A program made the translations under genes and the position numbers. 44,802 nt of DNA, taken from Kofleriaceae bacterium. GTDB lineage: Bacteria > Myxococcota_A > Polyangia > Haliangiales > Haliangiaceae. Positions within the stretch are counted from its first letter, which is position 1. Every line of letters starts with the position of its first letter. Shown here in pieces: positions 1-7,299 of this stretch. Location of the stretch: assembly GCA_013368795.1 (NCBI GenBank), contig JABFXX010000076.1, positions 1-44,802 of the forward strand, in the 5' to 3' direction. The notes beneath the pieces were generated by a model. That model was not told where the DNA came from, made no database searches, and worked only from the letters and a program-made list of their open reading frames with translations.

Positions 1-1
1 G

Positions 2-973
2 CGACGCAAGGCCGACATGCTGATCGGCAACAGCGTGCAGATCCGCGATCTCATCCACTCGCTCGATCAGCTCGCGCCTGCCCAGACGCCCGTGCTGATC
101 ACGGGCGAGAGCGGTGTCGGCAAGGAGCTCGTCGCCCGCGCGCTCCACTTCACCGGGCCTCGCGCGCGCGAGCCGTTCATCGCGATCAACTGCGGCGCCG
201 TCCCCGAGACGCTGTTCGAGTCCGAGCTGTTCGGCTACGAGAAGGGCGCGTTCACCGGCGCGACGAGCCCGCACGTCGGCGCGTTCGAGGCTGCAGACAA
301 GGGCACGCTGTTTCTCGACGAGATCGGCGAGATGCCGATGGCGATGCAGGTGAAGCTCCTGCGCGTGCTCGAGACGTCGGCAGTTCGGCGCGTCGGCTCG
401 ACGGAGTCGCGCAAGGTCGACTTCCGGCTCGTCACCGCGACGAACCGCAACCTCGAGTCCGAGATCAAGGAAGGCCGGTTCCGTGAGGACCTGTTCTATC
501 GGATCCACGTCTACCCGGTTCACGTCGCGCCGTTGCGCGAGCGGCCGGAGGACATCCCGCCGATCGTGCAGCACTACCTGTCGCTGATCGCGCTACGGGA
601 GAAGAGGCCGCCGCGCCGGCTGACGTCGTCCGCGCTCGAGAAGCTCGTCGCGTATGCGTGGCCCGGCAACGTGCGCGAGCTCGTCAACCTGCTCGAGCGC
701 GCCACGCTCCTCGCCGAGGACGACAAGATCGACGCCGAGCACGTCGTGTTGCCCGACAACGCGGCGATGACCGGCGGCACGCAGCTCCTGCCCTATCGCG
801 ACGCGAAGCAGCAATTCGAAGCGGCGTATTACTCGCAGCTCATGCGCACCGCGGATGGCAACGTCTCGCTCGCCGCGAAGCTCGCGCAGAAGACGCGCAA
901 GGAGATCTACGACGCGCTCAAGCGTCTCGGCCTCGAGGCGACCGCGTTCCGCGGACTCGCGGCCTCCGACTAG
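2..973 (+). CDS. Sigma-54-dependent transcriptional activator (AAA+ domain plus Fis-type HTH), 5' end outside window
   Basis: This is an enhancer-binding protein that would remodel sigma-54 RNA polymerase using ATP. The reading frame is open to the left edge, and the first in-window ATG (17) lies just before the AAA+ core, so the N-terminal sensory domain (receiver, FHA or GAF) is missing. Counting from that ATG, Walker A GESGVGKE is at about 30-37, the sigma-54-contacting GAFTGA loop at 77-82 and Walker B (GTLFLDE) at 96-102. An R-finger region and the PGNVRELVN motif follow. The C-terminus holds a Fis-like helix-turn-helix (about residues 270-305), which is somewhat unusual in its recognition helix. 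All ATPase motifs are intact. The GST gene follows after 29 bases on the same strand. The target promoters are unknown; a consensus sigma-54 promoter occurs at 14338. Confidence 0.93.
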   Translation, partial: RRKADMLIGNSVQIRDLIHSLDQLAPAQTPVLITGESGVGKELVARALHFTGPRAREPFIAINCGAVPETLFESELFGYEKGAFTGATSPHVGAFEAADKGTLFLDEIGEMPMAMQVKLLRVLETSAVRRVGSTESRKVDFRLVTATNRNLESEIKEGRFREDLFYRIHVYPVHVAPLRERPEDIPPIVQHYLSLIALREKRPPRRLTSSALEKLVAYAWPGNVRELVNLLERATLLAEDDKIDAEHVVLPDNAAMTGGTQLLPYRDAKQQFEAAYYSQLMRTADGNVSLAAKLAQKTRKEIYDALKRLGLEATAFRGLAASD

Positions 974-986
974 CGGCATCGCTCTT

Positions 987-1002
987 GCTCCTCTTAAGGA
1001 GC
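987..1002 (+). promoter_or_regulatory. Inverted repeat covering the ribosome-binding site of the GST gene
   Basis: GCTCCT-CTTA-AGGAGC is a perfect 6-bp inverted repeat with a 4-base loop. Its right arm contains the only Shine-Dalgarno-like sequence (AGGAG) in front of the GTG at 1003, so a folded transcript would hide it. There is no T-run after it, which argues against an intrinsic terminator. It could also be an operator palindrome. Its function is inferred only. Confidence 0.4.
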
Positions 1003-1704
1003 GTGAGATACGAGCTTTTCTACTGGCCCGAGATTCAAGGGCGCGGCGAGTTCATCCGGCTCGTCCTCGAGGATGCCGGCGCCGATTACGTCGATGTCGC
1101 CCGAGAGGAAGGCGGCGACGCGCGGCTCGAGGAAGTTCTCGACGGCGCGTTCGATCAGCTCCTTCCGTTCGCGCTGCCGGTACTGCGCGCGGGTCAGGTC
1201 GTGCTCTCGCAGACCGCGGCGATCACGAGCTTCCTCGGTCATCAGCTCGGTCTCGCGCCGACGAACGAGCCGCAGCGAATGACAGCGCTGAGCTACGCGC
1301 TGACGATCGCCGACCTCGTCACCGAGGTTCACGACACGCACCATCCGACGACCGTCGACGAAGCGTACGAGCGCCAGAAGGCGGCGGCCGCGCACCGCGC
1401 AAAGTCATTCCGCCTGTCGCGTTTGCCGAAGTTCACCGGCTGGCTCGAACGGATCCTCGAGCGCAACGGCGACGTCCTCGTCGGGCACAGCATCACGTAT
1501 GTCGACCTCGCCGCGTTTCAGGTGTACGAGGGCCTGACGTACGCGTATCCGAAGGCGATGGCGAAGCAGAAGCTGCCGCGCCTGCGCGCGCTTCGCGATC
1601 GCGTCGCGCAGCGGCCGCGCATCATCGACTACCTCACCTCGGACCGGCGGCCGCCGTTCAACGAGATGGGCATCTTCCGCCACTACCCCGAGCTCGACGG
1701 TTAG
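1003..1704 (+). CDS. Glutathione S-transferase family protein
   Basis: A 233-residue cytosolic GST-like protein. The N-terminus (YELFYWPEIQGRGEFIRLVL) is the typical thioredoxin-like beta-alpha-beta start of sigma/mu-type GSTs, with Tyr3 or Tyr7 as possible glutathione-activating residues. The SQTAAITSFLG segment around residue 67 matches the SxAIxxYL glutathione-binding motif. The C-terminal all-helical domain contains GHSITYVDLAAFQ, the usual hydrophobic-core N-capping box. I chose GTG 1003 because it puts the protein start where GSTs start. The AGGAG lies only 1 base upstream, so TTG 985 is an alternative. It likely conjugates glutathione to electrophiles or acts as an isomerase; the substrate is unknown. 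Its stop codon overlaps the convergent lipoprotein gene by 4 bases (TTAG). Confidence 0.88.
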   Translation: MRYELFYWPEIQGRGEFIRLVLEDAGADYVDVAREEGGDARLEEVLDGAFDQLLPFALPVLRAGQVVLSQTAAITSFLGHQLGLAPTNEPQRMTALSYALTIADLVTEVHDTHHPTTVDEAYERQKAAAAHRAKSFRLSRLPKFTGWLERILERNGDVLVGHSITYVDLAAFQVYEGLTYAYPKAMAKQKLPRLRALRDRVAQRPRIIDYLTSDRRPPFNEMGIFRHYPELDG

Positions 1705-2303
1705 TGCGCGGTGACCTGGATCGGGACGCGCGCGCTCCACAGCTCGCCGTCGAACGTCGCGAGCTCGACGACATACGAGCCGGCCATGTCGGGCACGAAC
1801 GTCGTCATCGGCGCGTCGGTCACCGACAGCGTCGCGACGCTATCGCGCGGCCGCTCGGCGAGGCGCCAGCGGAACTGGAGCTCTCTGCCTTCGACGCTGC
1901 TGCTCTCGCTGCCGTCGAGCGTCGCCGTGTCGCCGACCGCGACCTGCGAGCTGCCGCGAATGAACGCGCCCGGCGCAATGCCGGCGACATGCAGGACGAA
2001 GCGATGCGTGAGCGTCTCCGCGAGCCCGTACGACAGCCAGCGCTCGACGACGTAGGTGCCGCGAATGTCGGGCAGGAACATCGCCGTCTCGTCGCCGACC
2101 GGCGGCTCGGCGATGCTGCCGTCGGGCGCGCGTACGAGGTCCCAGCGGTAGGTCGCTTGCTCCTTCGTCAGCGGCTCGGTCGAGGCCGGGCCGAACGTCA
2201 CCGGCGACTTCGCTGTCGCCTCGATGTCGATCAGCGGTGCGTCGTCGACGACGCAACCGGTGAGCATCGCGGCAAGGACGAGGGTGCGAAGATCAGAGCT
2301 CAT
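1701..2303 (-). CDS. Predicted lipoprotein with two PKD-like domains
   Basis: A 200-residue predicted lipoprotein. The N-terminal hydrophobic stretch ends in a good lipobox, LTGC, with lipidated Cys17. Two beta-sandwich segments follow (about 25-105 and 110-198). Each ends in the GTYVV or GSYVV motif typical of PKD/Ig-like folds, and the second has TATLDGSES, the usual PKD strand. The same W..L...PDGS/FxPDxxGTYVV pattern appears in the two large lipoproteins encoded upstream. It is the last gene of the four-gene minus-strand operon, and its ATG lies inside the 3' end of the preceding gene (11-base overlap), suggesting translational coupling. No catalytic residues are visible, so it is probably a binding or structural envelope protein. 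The function is unknown. Confidence 0.82.
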   Translation of the reverse strand: MSSDLRTLVLAAMLTGCVVDDAPLIDIEATAKSPVTFGPASTEPLTKEQATYRWDLVRAPDGSIAEPPVGDETAMFLPDIRGTYVVERWLSYGLAETLTHRFVLHVAGIAPGAFIRGSSQVAVGDTATLDGSESSSVEGRELQFRWRLAERPRDSVATLSVTDAPMTTFVPDMAGSYVVELATFDGELWSARVPIQVTAH

Positions 2304-3429
2304 AGCCGAGCGCTCCCGTGACCGAGGTTTCGCCGTCGAGGCTGCTCGCCGCGAAGCCGGTCACCCACATGTGATTGATCCAGAACGTGCCGCTGACGCC
2401 CATGACGTGGATGTGGCGCGACGGCTCGCTCATTCTGAGCGTGTTCGCGACCTCGACGCCAACCATCAGCGAGCGGAAGCCCAGGCCGACGCCCGCGTTC
2501 AGGCGCGCGAGCGCATCGAGCGAGCTGTTCGGACCGCCGAGGAGCCAGTCGATGCCGCCGTCGCCTTGCAGGACGAGGCGCTGGCGCTTGTGCGTGATGC
2601 TCGCCGACGTGCGCACGGCAACCGTCGACGGGAACGACTGCGCGGCATCGGTCGCGCGCTGCATCGCGCCCGCCGTGCTCGCGAGGTAACCGTCCGCGTC
2701 ATCGCTGCTGATCGGGAACAGGATGCCGCCGCGCACCGACAGCGGTCCGAGTGCGACCGGGCGCTGATACGTGCCGCCGAGCTCGAGCGTCTGTCGCCCG
2801 CTGAGGCGCATGTTCGGCTCGACCTCGAACTGCGACTGCGCGAACGAGCCGTACGCACCGAAGTCGGCGAACCGATAGCTGCCGAAGACCTCGTAGCGCG
2901 TCACCGAGCCGAACGGCCGCTCGCCCGCGGTGCCGGCTCCGAACTGCACGCCGAGGCGGTTCGGCCCTGCCGTGCGATCGAGGCTCGAGAAGTACGGTTC
3001 CGGTGCGTCGTACGACAGCCGGAACGACGACGGCGCGTTCGGATCGCCCTTCACGCCGAGCTCGTCGCCGATCTTCGGCGGCTCGCCCGAGAACGCGGTC
3101 AGGCCGCTGATCAGCTCGTCCGGTGGCTCGGCATTCGGATCGGTCGACTTCCACACGGCGACGTTCTTGTAGAAGTAGGTCTGCTGCTCGAGCTCACCGT
3201 CGGGCCGGTAGAACTTGAACAGGCCGTGCTTCACGCCGTTGACGTACTCGCCTTCGGACTTGAGCGTGCCGTCGGCGTAGTAGACGTGGCCGGGACCATG
3301 GGGGACTCCGTTGACCATCTTGTACTCCCAGCGGACCTGGCCGTTGGAGTGGACGTTCGTCGGAGGCTTCGGCGATGTCGACGCGCAAGCGGCGACACCG
3401 AACAGGAGGAGGAAGAGGTTCGTGCGCAT
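2293..3429 (-). CDS. Predicted lipoprotein with MORN-like repeats and a beta-rich C-terminal domain
   Basis: A 378-residue predicted lipoprotein. The signal sequence ends in VAAC with Cys15. Residues about 25-85 carry two to three MORN/YwqK-like units of the type NGQVRWEYKMVNGVPHG and DGTLKSEGEYVNGVKHG. The remainder is rich in aromatic and glycine residues with alternating hydrophobic strands (FGSYRFADFGAYGSF, LGGTYQRPVALG), which looks like an outer-membrane beta-barrel or surface beta domain. A longer open frame exists upstream, but it is the antisense-like overlap with the previous gene; ATG 3429 directly before the signal sequence is the start. It overlaps the stop of the upstream gene by one base (TGATG). 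Third gene of the operon. The biochemical role is unknown; an exported envelope role is inferred. Confidence 0.82.
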   Translation of the reverse strand: MRTNLFLLLFGVAACASTSPKPPTNVHSNGQVRWEYKMVNGVPHGPGHVYYADGTLKSEGEYVNGVKHGLFKFYRPDGELEQQTYFYKNVAVWKSTDPNAEPPDELISGLTAFSGEPPKIGDELGVKGDPNAPSSFRLSYDAPEPYFSSLDRTAGPNRLGVQFGAGTAGERPFGSVTRYEVFGSYRFADFGAYGSFAQSQFEVEPNMRLSGRQTLELGGTYQRPVALGPLSVRGGILFPISSDDADGYLASTAGAMQRATDAAQSFPSTVAVRTSASITHKRQRLVLQGDGGIDWLLGGPNSSLDALARLNAGVGLGFRSLMVGVEVANTLRMSEPSRHIHVMGVSGTFWINHMWVTGFAASSLDGETSVTGALGYEL

Positions 3430-5015
3430 CACGGGTCGAATGGGTAGAGGGCATGGACGACCCCGTTCATGGGGCCGCTCTTGGCGATGACGTAGAGCTT
3501 CGAGCCGTCGGAGCGGTACGCGACGAACCGCCCGACGCTCAGGTAGAACATGTTGTTGGCCGGCGTGTCGGGGATCCGCCTCGACGAGACCAGCGTCAGC
3601 GTCTGGTCGTCGAACAGCTCGAGGAAGTAGTCGCTCGGGTTGAACGACGTGTTGTACTGGACGCGAGTCACCGCGATCCGCTGCGCGACCTCCGAGTGAT
3701 CCGCCCACAGATAGCCGCCGAGGCCCAGCTTGGCCCGGAACGTCATGTCGACGGTCGAGTCGCTCGACGCGTAGAACAAGTTCCCCGACGGCGTGATGAT
3801 CGTGCCGCCGTCGCGCGTGAACCACAGGTCGGCGCCCATGTCGTGCGTCGTGTCGGTCGTCTTGCGCGTGAACGTGACCGGTGATCCGGACACGTCGAAC
3901 CGATACAGGTTGTGAGAGCCGAGGCCTTCCAGCGTGTACATCACGAGCGACGACGGATGCAGGCGCGCGTGAGTGTCGTGATAGATCTGGCGTCCGGTGC
4001 TCGGCGTGACGGAGCTCGTCGCCAGATCGATCGTGTAGATCCAGTTGAAGTTCGGGCCGGCGTCGAAGCAATGCACGCGGTTGTCGGCGCCGAACGTGAC
4101 GTACGCGAGCGAGATCGGGACCGCGTAGGTCCCGGTGACGGTCGCAGTCTGGAGGTTCACGATCGTGACGCTCTGGTTCGCGTTGGCAATCGCGGCGCGG
4201 AGACCATCGGGCGACAGCGAGACCCGGAGCGGTGACTGGGCGAGATCGACGGCGACCTCGTTCGCGGTCGCGGGATCGTGAATATGGAGGCGCGCGGGCA
4301 GGTCGCTCGCGATGACGAATCGATCGAGCGCGCGTGAATACTCGGCGTCGACGAGCAGGTACGGCAGGGCCTGGCGGTCGACGGTCGCGCTGATCGACAC
4401 GTCGTCGCTCCGGCTCTCGAATGGCGACACCGCGGTCAGGCGGACGACGTAGGTGCCCTCGCGATCCGCGGTGAACGTCGGCGCCAGCGAGGAGGCCGAG
4501 GAGAGTGTCGCCATCGAGCCGGTCGGCTTCGATACGAAGGTCCACGTGGTCGTCAGCTGCACGCCGGGGTCGACATTCGCCGAGCCCTGCAGCTGCACGT
4601 TCGACGTCATCGGCAGCGCCGCATCGACGCCGGCGTCGACCGTCAGCCCGATCGCCTCGGCGTGGAACGTGACCGTGCTCTTCGCCGTCGCGCCTTCGTC
4701 GTCGGCAACGGTGACCTCGAACTCGTACGTGCCGGGCGCGTCGAGGATGATCGATGCGACCGCGGCGTTCGGTGGGTTGATCAACGCACGGCTCAGCGCC
4801 GGCTTCGTGACGGTCATCCAGTGGTACGAGACGATCGAGCCGTCGGGGTCGACCGACGACGATGCATCGAGCATCACGGGCGTCATGATCGCGTACGTGC
4901 TGCCGAGGCCCGCATCGGCGAGCGGCGGCGAGTTCCTCGCCGTGTCGTTGATGTCGAGGTCGACCGTCTGACACGACGCGAGCGCGAGAGCGGCGAGCAG
5001 GAAGCCGGACTTCAT
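3429..5015 (-). CDS. Predicted lipoprotein with PKD domains and a C-terminal beta-propeller-like region (paralog of the upstream gene)
   Basis: A 528-residue predicted lipoprotein with a near-perfect lipobox LASC (Cys15). Residues about 30-115 form a PKD domain (PVMLDASSSVDPDGSIVSYHW), and 120-215 a second Ig/PKD-like domain ending GTYVVRLTA. From about 220 to the end, repeated strands such as SPDGLRAAIAN, VTIVNLQT and FGADNRVHC resemble a seven-bladed propeller of the YVTN/quinoprotein type. The gene upstream encodes a protein with the same architecture and many shared phrases (VDAEYS..LDR, PATL/RLH, SPDGLRAA, DNRVHC, GRFVAYR.DGS.LYVIAK), so the two arose by tandem duplication. Its start overlaps the upstream stop (ATGA) and its stop overlaps the downstream start (TGATG). 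No enzymatic signature is visible; binding of a polysaccharide or protein partner is a guess. Confidence 0.85.
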   Translation of the reverse strand: MKSGFLLAALALASCQTVDLDINDTARNSPPLADAGLGSTYAIMTPVMLDASSSVDPDGSIVSYHWMTVTKPALSRALINPPNAAVASIILDAPGTYEFEVTVADDEGATAKSTVTFHAEAIGLTVDAGVDAALPMTSNVQLQGSANVDPGVQLTTTWTFVSKPTGSMATLSSASSLAPTFTADREGTYVVRLTAVSPFESRSDDVSISATVDRQALPYLLVDAEYSRALDRFVIASDLPARLHIHDPATANEVAVDLAQSPLRVSLSPDGLRAAIANANQSVTIVNLQTATVTGTYAVPISLAYVTFGADNRVHCFDAGPNFNWIYTIDLATSSVTPSTGRQIYHDTHARLHPSSLVMYTLEGLGSHNLYRFDVSGSPVTFTRKTTDTTHDMGADLWFTRDGGTIITPSGNLFYASSDSTVDMTFRAKLGLGGYLWADHSEVAQRIAVTRVQYNTSFNPSDYFLELFDDQTLTLVSSRRIPDTPANNMFYLSVGRFVAYRSDGSKLYVIAKSGPMNGVVHALYPFDP

Positions 5016-6586
5016 CGGGCCACCGTGTAGAGCATCCAGGTGTTCGCGGGGGTGGTCGCGGCCTTCGCGATCACGTACAGGGTCGAGCCGTCCGTTCGGT
5101 ACGCGACGAACCGTCCCGCGCTGACGAGCGACATGCTGCCAGCGACAAGATTCGGGAGCGGAATCACCGTGCGCGCCGTGAACTGCTGATCGTCGAAGAG
5201 ATCGAGGTGCGATGCTTCGGGATCGTTGCCGAAGCCGTACTCGTAGCTCACCACCGCGAGCTCGCCGTGCGACGGGGCATCCGCCATCGACCATACAGAT
5301 CCCCTGCCGGCCAGCATCGACCGAGACGTCATGTCGATCGTCGGATTCGCCGATGCGTAGTAGACGTATCGCGACGAGGTCACCATCGTGAACCCGTCGT
5401 CGGTGAACCACATCTCGCCGCTGGCGCCGCCGGAGGGCGACCGGCGCACGAACGTCACCGGCGTGGTGGTGACATCGAACTTCTCGAGCCCGCTGCCGTA
5501 GTCCGTCGCGTACATCACCGAGCCAGACGGATGCAGCCGTGCTCGCCCCGTCAGGGTTCTGTTCGTGATCGCGACCGTACCCGAGGCGAGATCGACCGTA
5601 TCGAATCGCCCCCAGCCGGAGCTCACGCGCTCGAGACAGTGCACGCGGTTGTCGGTACCGAAGACGACGTCGCCGATCGGGATCGTCAGCGGATACGTGT
5701 TCACGACCGCGAGCGTCTGCAGATCGACGACCGAGAGATGGCCGTCGTGCCCGACCGCCGCGCGAAGCCCATCCGGCGAGATGCCGACGGCCGTCGGGGC
5801 AAACGCGAGCGCGACCGTTGCCTCGGTTCCGGTCGCCGGATTGAAGACGTGCAGCGTCGCCGGGCTGTTGCTGACCGTCACCCACCGCTCGAGGATCTTC
5901 GAGTACTCGGCGTCGACGATGTCGTAACCGAACGTGTAGCGCGGCACCGTGCCGACCACGACGACATCGTCGGTGACCGTGTTGTAGGGCGTCTTCGCCG
6001 TGAGCCGGACGACGTACGTGCCCTCGGCGTCGATTCGGAAGGACGGCGTCAACGAATTCGGATTGTCGAGCGTCGCGTTCGAGCCAACTGGCCTGGAGAC
6101 GAACGACCACTCGGTCGTCCGCGTGAAATGGGGCTCGACCTCGGCCGTTCCCGAGAGCTGCACGACGTCGGGCCAGGCTGCCGCTGTGTCGGCCCCAGCG
6201 TCCACCTCGAGGTGCGGGCCTTCGATGTCGATGGTCGCGTAGCTCCGCTCGGTCGCATTCGCGTCGTCGGTGACGTAGAGCACGAAGACGTAACGGCCGA
6301 CGGCCGCCAGCCTCACCGTCGCGACGGCGCTCGACGAATTCTCGACGGTCACGTACGGCGACGCGTCCGGCTTCTCGAGCCACCGCCAGGCGTAGCTGGT
6401 GATCCTCCCATCGGGGTCGAACGAGTGGCTGCCGTCGAGCGTGATCGGCTCGCCCACGACGTAGGTGCCACCGCCGCCGGCCTCGGCGTACGGGCGAGCG
6501 TTCGCGGGATCTGGATCGAGCTCGAAGGTCGACCGGCACGACAGCGTGGCGAGAACCAGCCCCAGCAACCCAAACGACAGTCGCAT
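5012..6586 (-). CDS. Predicted lipoprotein with PKD domains and a C-terminal beta-propeller-like region (first gene of operon)
   Basis: A 524-residue protein with a hydrophobic N-terminus ending ATLSC (Cys17). This is a plausible though not ideal lipobox, with Leu at -2. A PKD domain at about 33-118 contains ITLDGSHSFDPDGRITSYAW, the classical PKD core. A second Ig/PKD domain ends GTYVVRLTA (about 205). The C-terminal 300 residues are propeller-like, as in the downstream paralog. It leads the operon; ATG 6586 is preceded by GGGG at a 4-base spacing. A small inverted repeat lies in the leader (6616-6629). The next gene starts within its stop codon (ATGA). The role is unknown. Tandem paralogs of this type could bind two related ligands at the cell surface, which is inference. 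Confidence 0.84.
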   Translation of the reverse strand: MRLSFGLLGLVLATLSCRSTFELDPDPANARPYAEAGGGGTYVVGEPITLDGSHSFDPDGRITSYAWRWLEKPDASPYVTVENSSSAVATVRLAAVGRYVFVLYVTDDANATERSYATIDIEGPHLEVDAGADTAAAWPDVVQLSGTAEVEPHFTRTTEWSFVSRPVGSNATLDNPNSLTPSFRIDAEGTYVVRLTAKTPYNTVTDDVVVVGTVPRYTFGYDIVDAEYSKILERWVTVSNSPATLHVFNPATGTEATVALAFAPTAVGISPDGLRAAVGHDGHLSVVDLQTLAVVNTYPLTIPIGDVVFGTDNRVHCLERVSSGWGRFDTVDLASGTVAITNRTLTGRARLHPSGSVMYATDYGSGLEKFDVTTTPVTFVRRSPSGGASGEMWFTDDGFTMVTSSRYVYYASANPTIDMTSRSMLAGRGSVWSMADAPSHGELAVVSYEYGFGNDPEASHLDLFDDQQFTARTVIPLPNLVAGSMSLVSAGRFVAYRTDGSTLYVIAKAATTPANTWMLYTVAR

Positions 6587-6615
6587 CAGGCCCCGTAATC
6601 AATCACAGACGGAGC

Positions 6616-6629
6616 GATCTGCGAAGATC
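6616..6629 (-). promoter_or_regulatory. Short inverted repeat upstream of the four-lipoprotein operon
   Basis: On the minus strand the sequence reads GATCT-TCGC-AGATC, 5-bp arms with a 4-base loop, 30-43 bases before the first start codon. The rest of the 118-base gap (6587-6704) shows no recognisable sigma-70 or sigma-54 promoter. It may be an operator or a leader hairpin. Arms this short occur by chance fairly often. Confidence 0.25.
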
Positions 6630-6704
6630 TCTCGACGAAGAACCCGAAATGGTCGATCGTGCGCTCCCTCACGCGACTACCCCAGACGACATCCGGCGAC
6701 GGCG

Positions 6705-7292
6705 CTACGGCGCGAAGAAGCGCTCGAACTGCTGATCGGTGAGGCCGGTCGCCGTCTGATAGGCGCGGCGATACGCGTCCTCGGCGGCCCTCGTCTCGCG
6801 GATCGCATCCTCGCTCGACAGCGAACCCTCGCGCGCGTCGACCTGGATGTTCGCGGTCGCATCGTGCAGCACCGCCGCGTACTTCTGGATCGCAGCGAGC
6901 ACCTCCGCGCTCGGCCGCTCGTCGAGGATCTCGGCGAGCCGGTTCGTGTCGGCCGTTCGCTCGGCGAGCACGGTGCTGCGCCGCAGCTCGAGCGCGACAT
7001 CGAGGCGAATGCCGGCGACGGTAGCGTACTCCTCGAGCTCGCCAGGCACCGTGCCCTCGCGACCGGTCCAGTGTGCGAAGCCGCCCGTCGTAATCGGCGC
7101 GAGCTTGCTGTGCTTGTGCGCTGCGCGCTCGGGCGCGACGAACGCGGTAGTTCTGGTGCTCGGCGGCCCTGCGGTCACCGGCCGGCTCGTCGGCGTCGTT
7201 TGCGTTCCGGGGTTCACCGCGATCGCGAGAGCGACCGCACCGCCGGCGACTGCAAGTGCAAGCGCGCCGAGGAGCAGCGTCGAGCGCGTCAT
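6705..7292 (-). CDS. Hypothetical membrane-anchored or exported helical protein
   Basis: A 195-residue protein that I do not recognise. Residues 5-27 are hydrophobic and could be an uncleaved signal anchor. A Thr/Pro-rich linker (about 28-50) and then a largely alpha-helical domain (80-195) follow, with many Glu/Arg/Ala heptad-like stretches. The last residues (LTDQQFERFF) recall the ends of periplasmic Spy/CpxP-type helical proteins, but similarity is weak. The gene begins 7 bases after the stop of the FHA/sigma-54 activator gene and is probably cotranscribed with it, so it may be a cell-envelope input or partner for that regulator. This is context only. No lipobox or enzymatic motif is present. 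Confidence 0.72.
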   Translation of the reverse strand: MTRSTLLLGALALAVAGGAVALAIAVNPGTQTTPTSRPVTAGPPSTRTTAFVAPERAAHKHSKLAPITTGGFAHWTGREGTVPGELEEYATVAGIRLDVALELRRSTVLAERTADTNRLAEILDERPSAEVLAAIQKYAAVLHDATANIQVDAREGSLSSEDAIRETRAAEDAYRRAYQTATGLTDQQFERFFAP

Positions 7293-7299
7293 GGCGCGA

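Noticed and set aside
855..2321. Long Arg/Ala-rich open frame on the plus strand
   Set aside because: It covers the GST and lipoprotein genes in other frames. Its translation has no domain motifs and is dominated by Arg/Ala/Pro, as expected for a shadow frame in very GC-rich DNA.
3429..6602. Single very long minus-strand frame joining the two lipoprotein paralogs
   Set aside because: The first half is a shifted frame of the upstream paralog. The ATGA overlap at 5012-5015 and the clean signal peptide at 5015 show two separate genes, not a fusion or frameshift.
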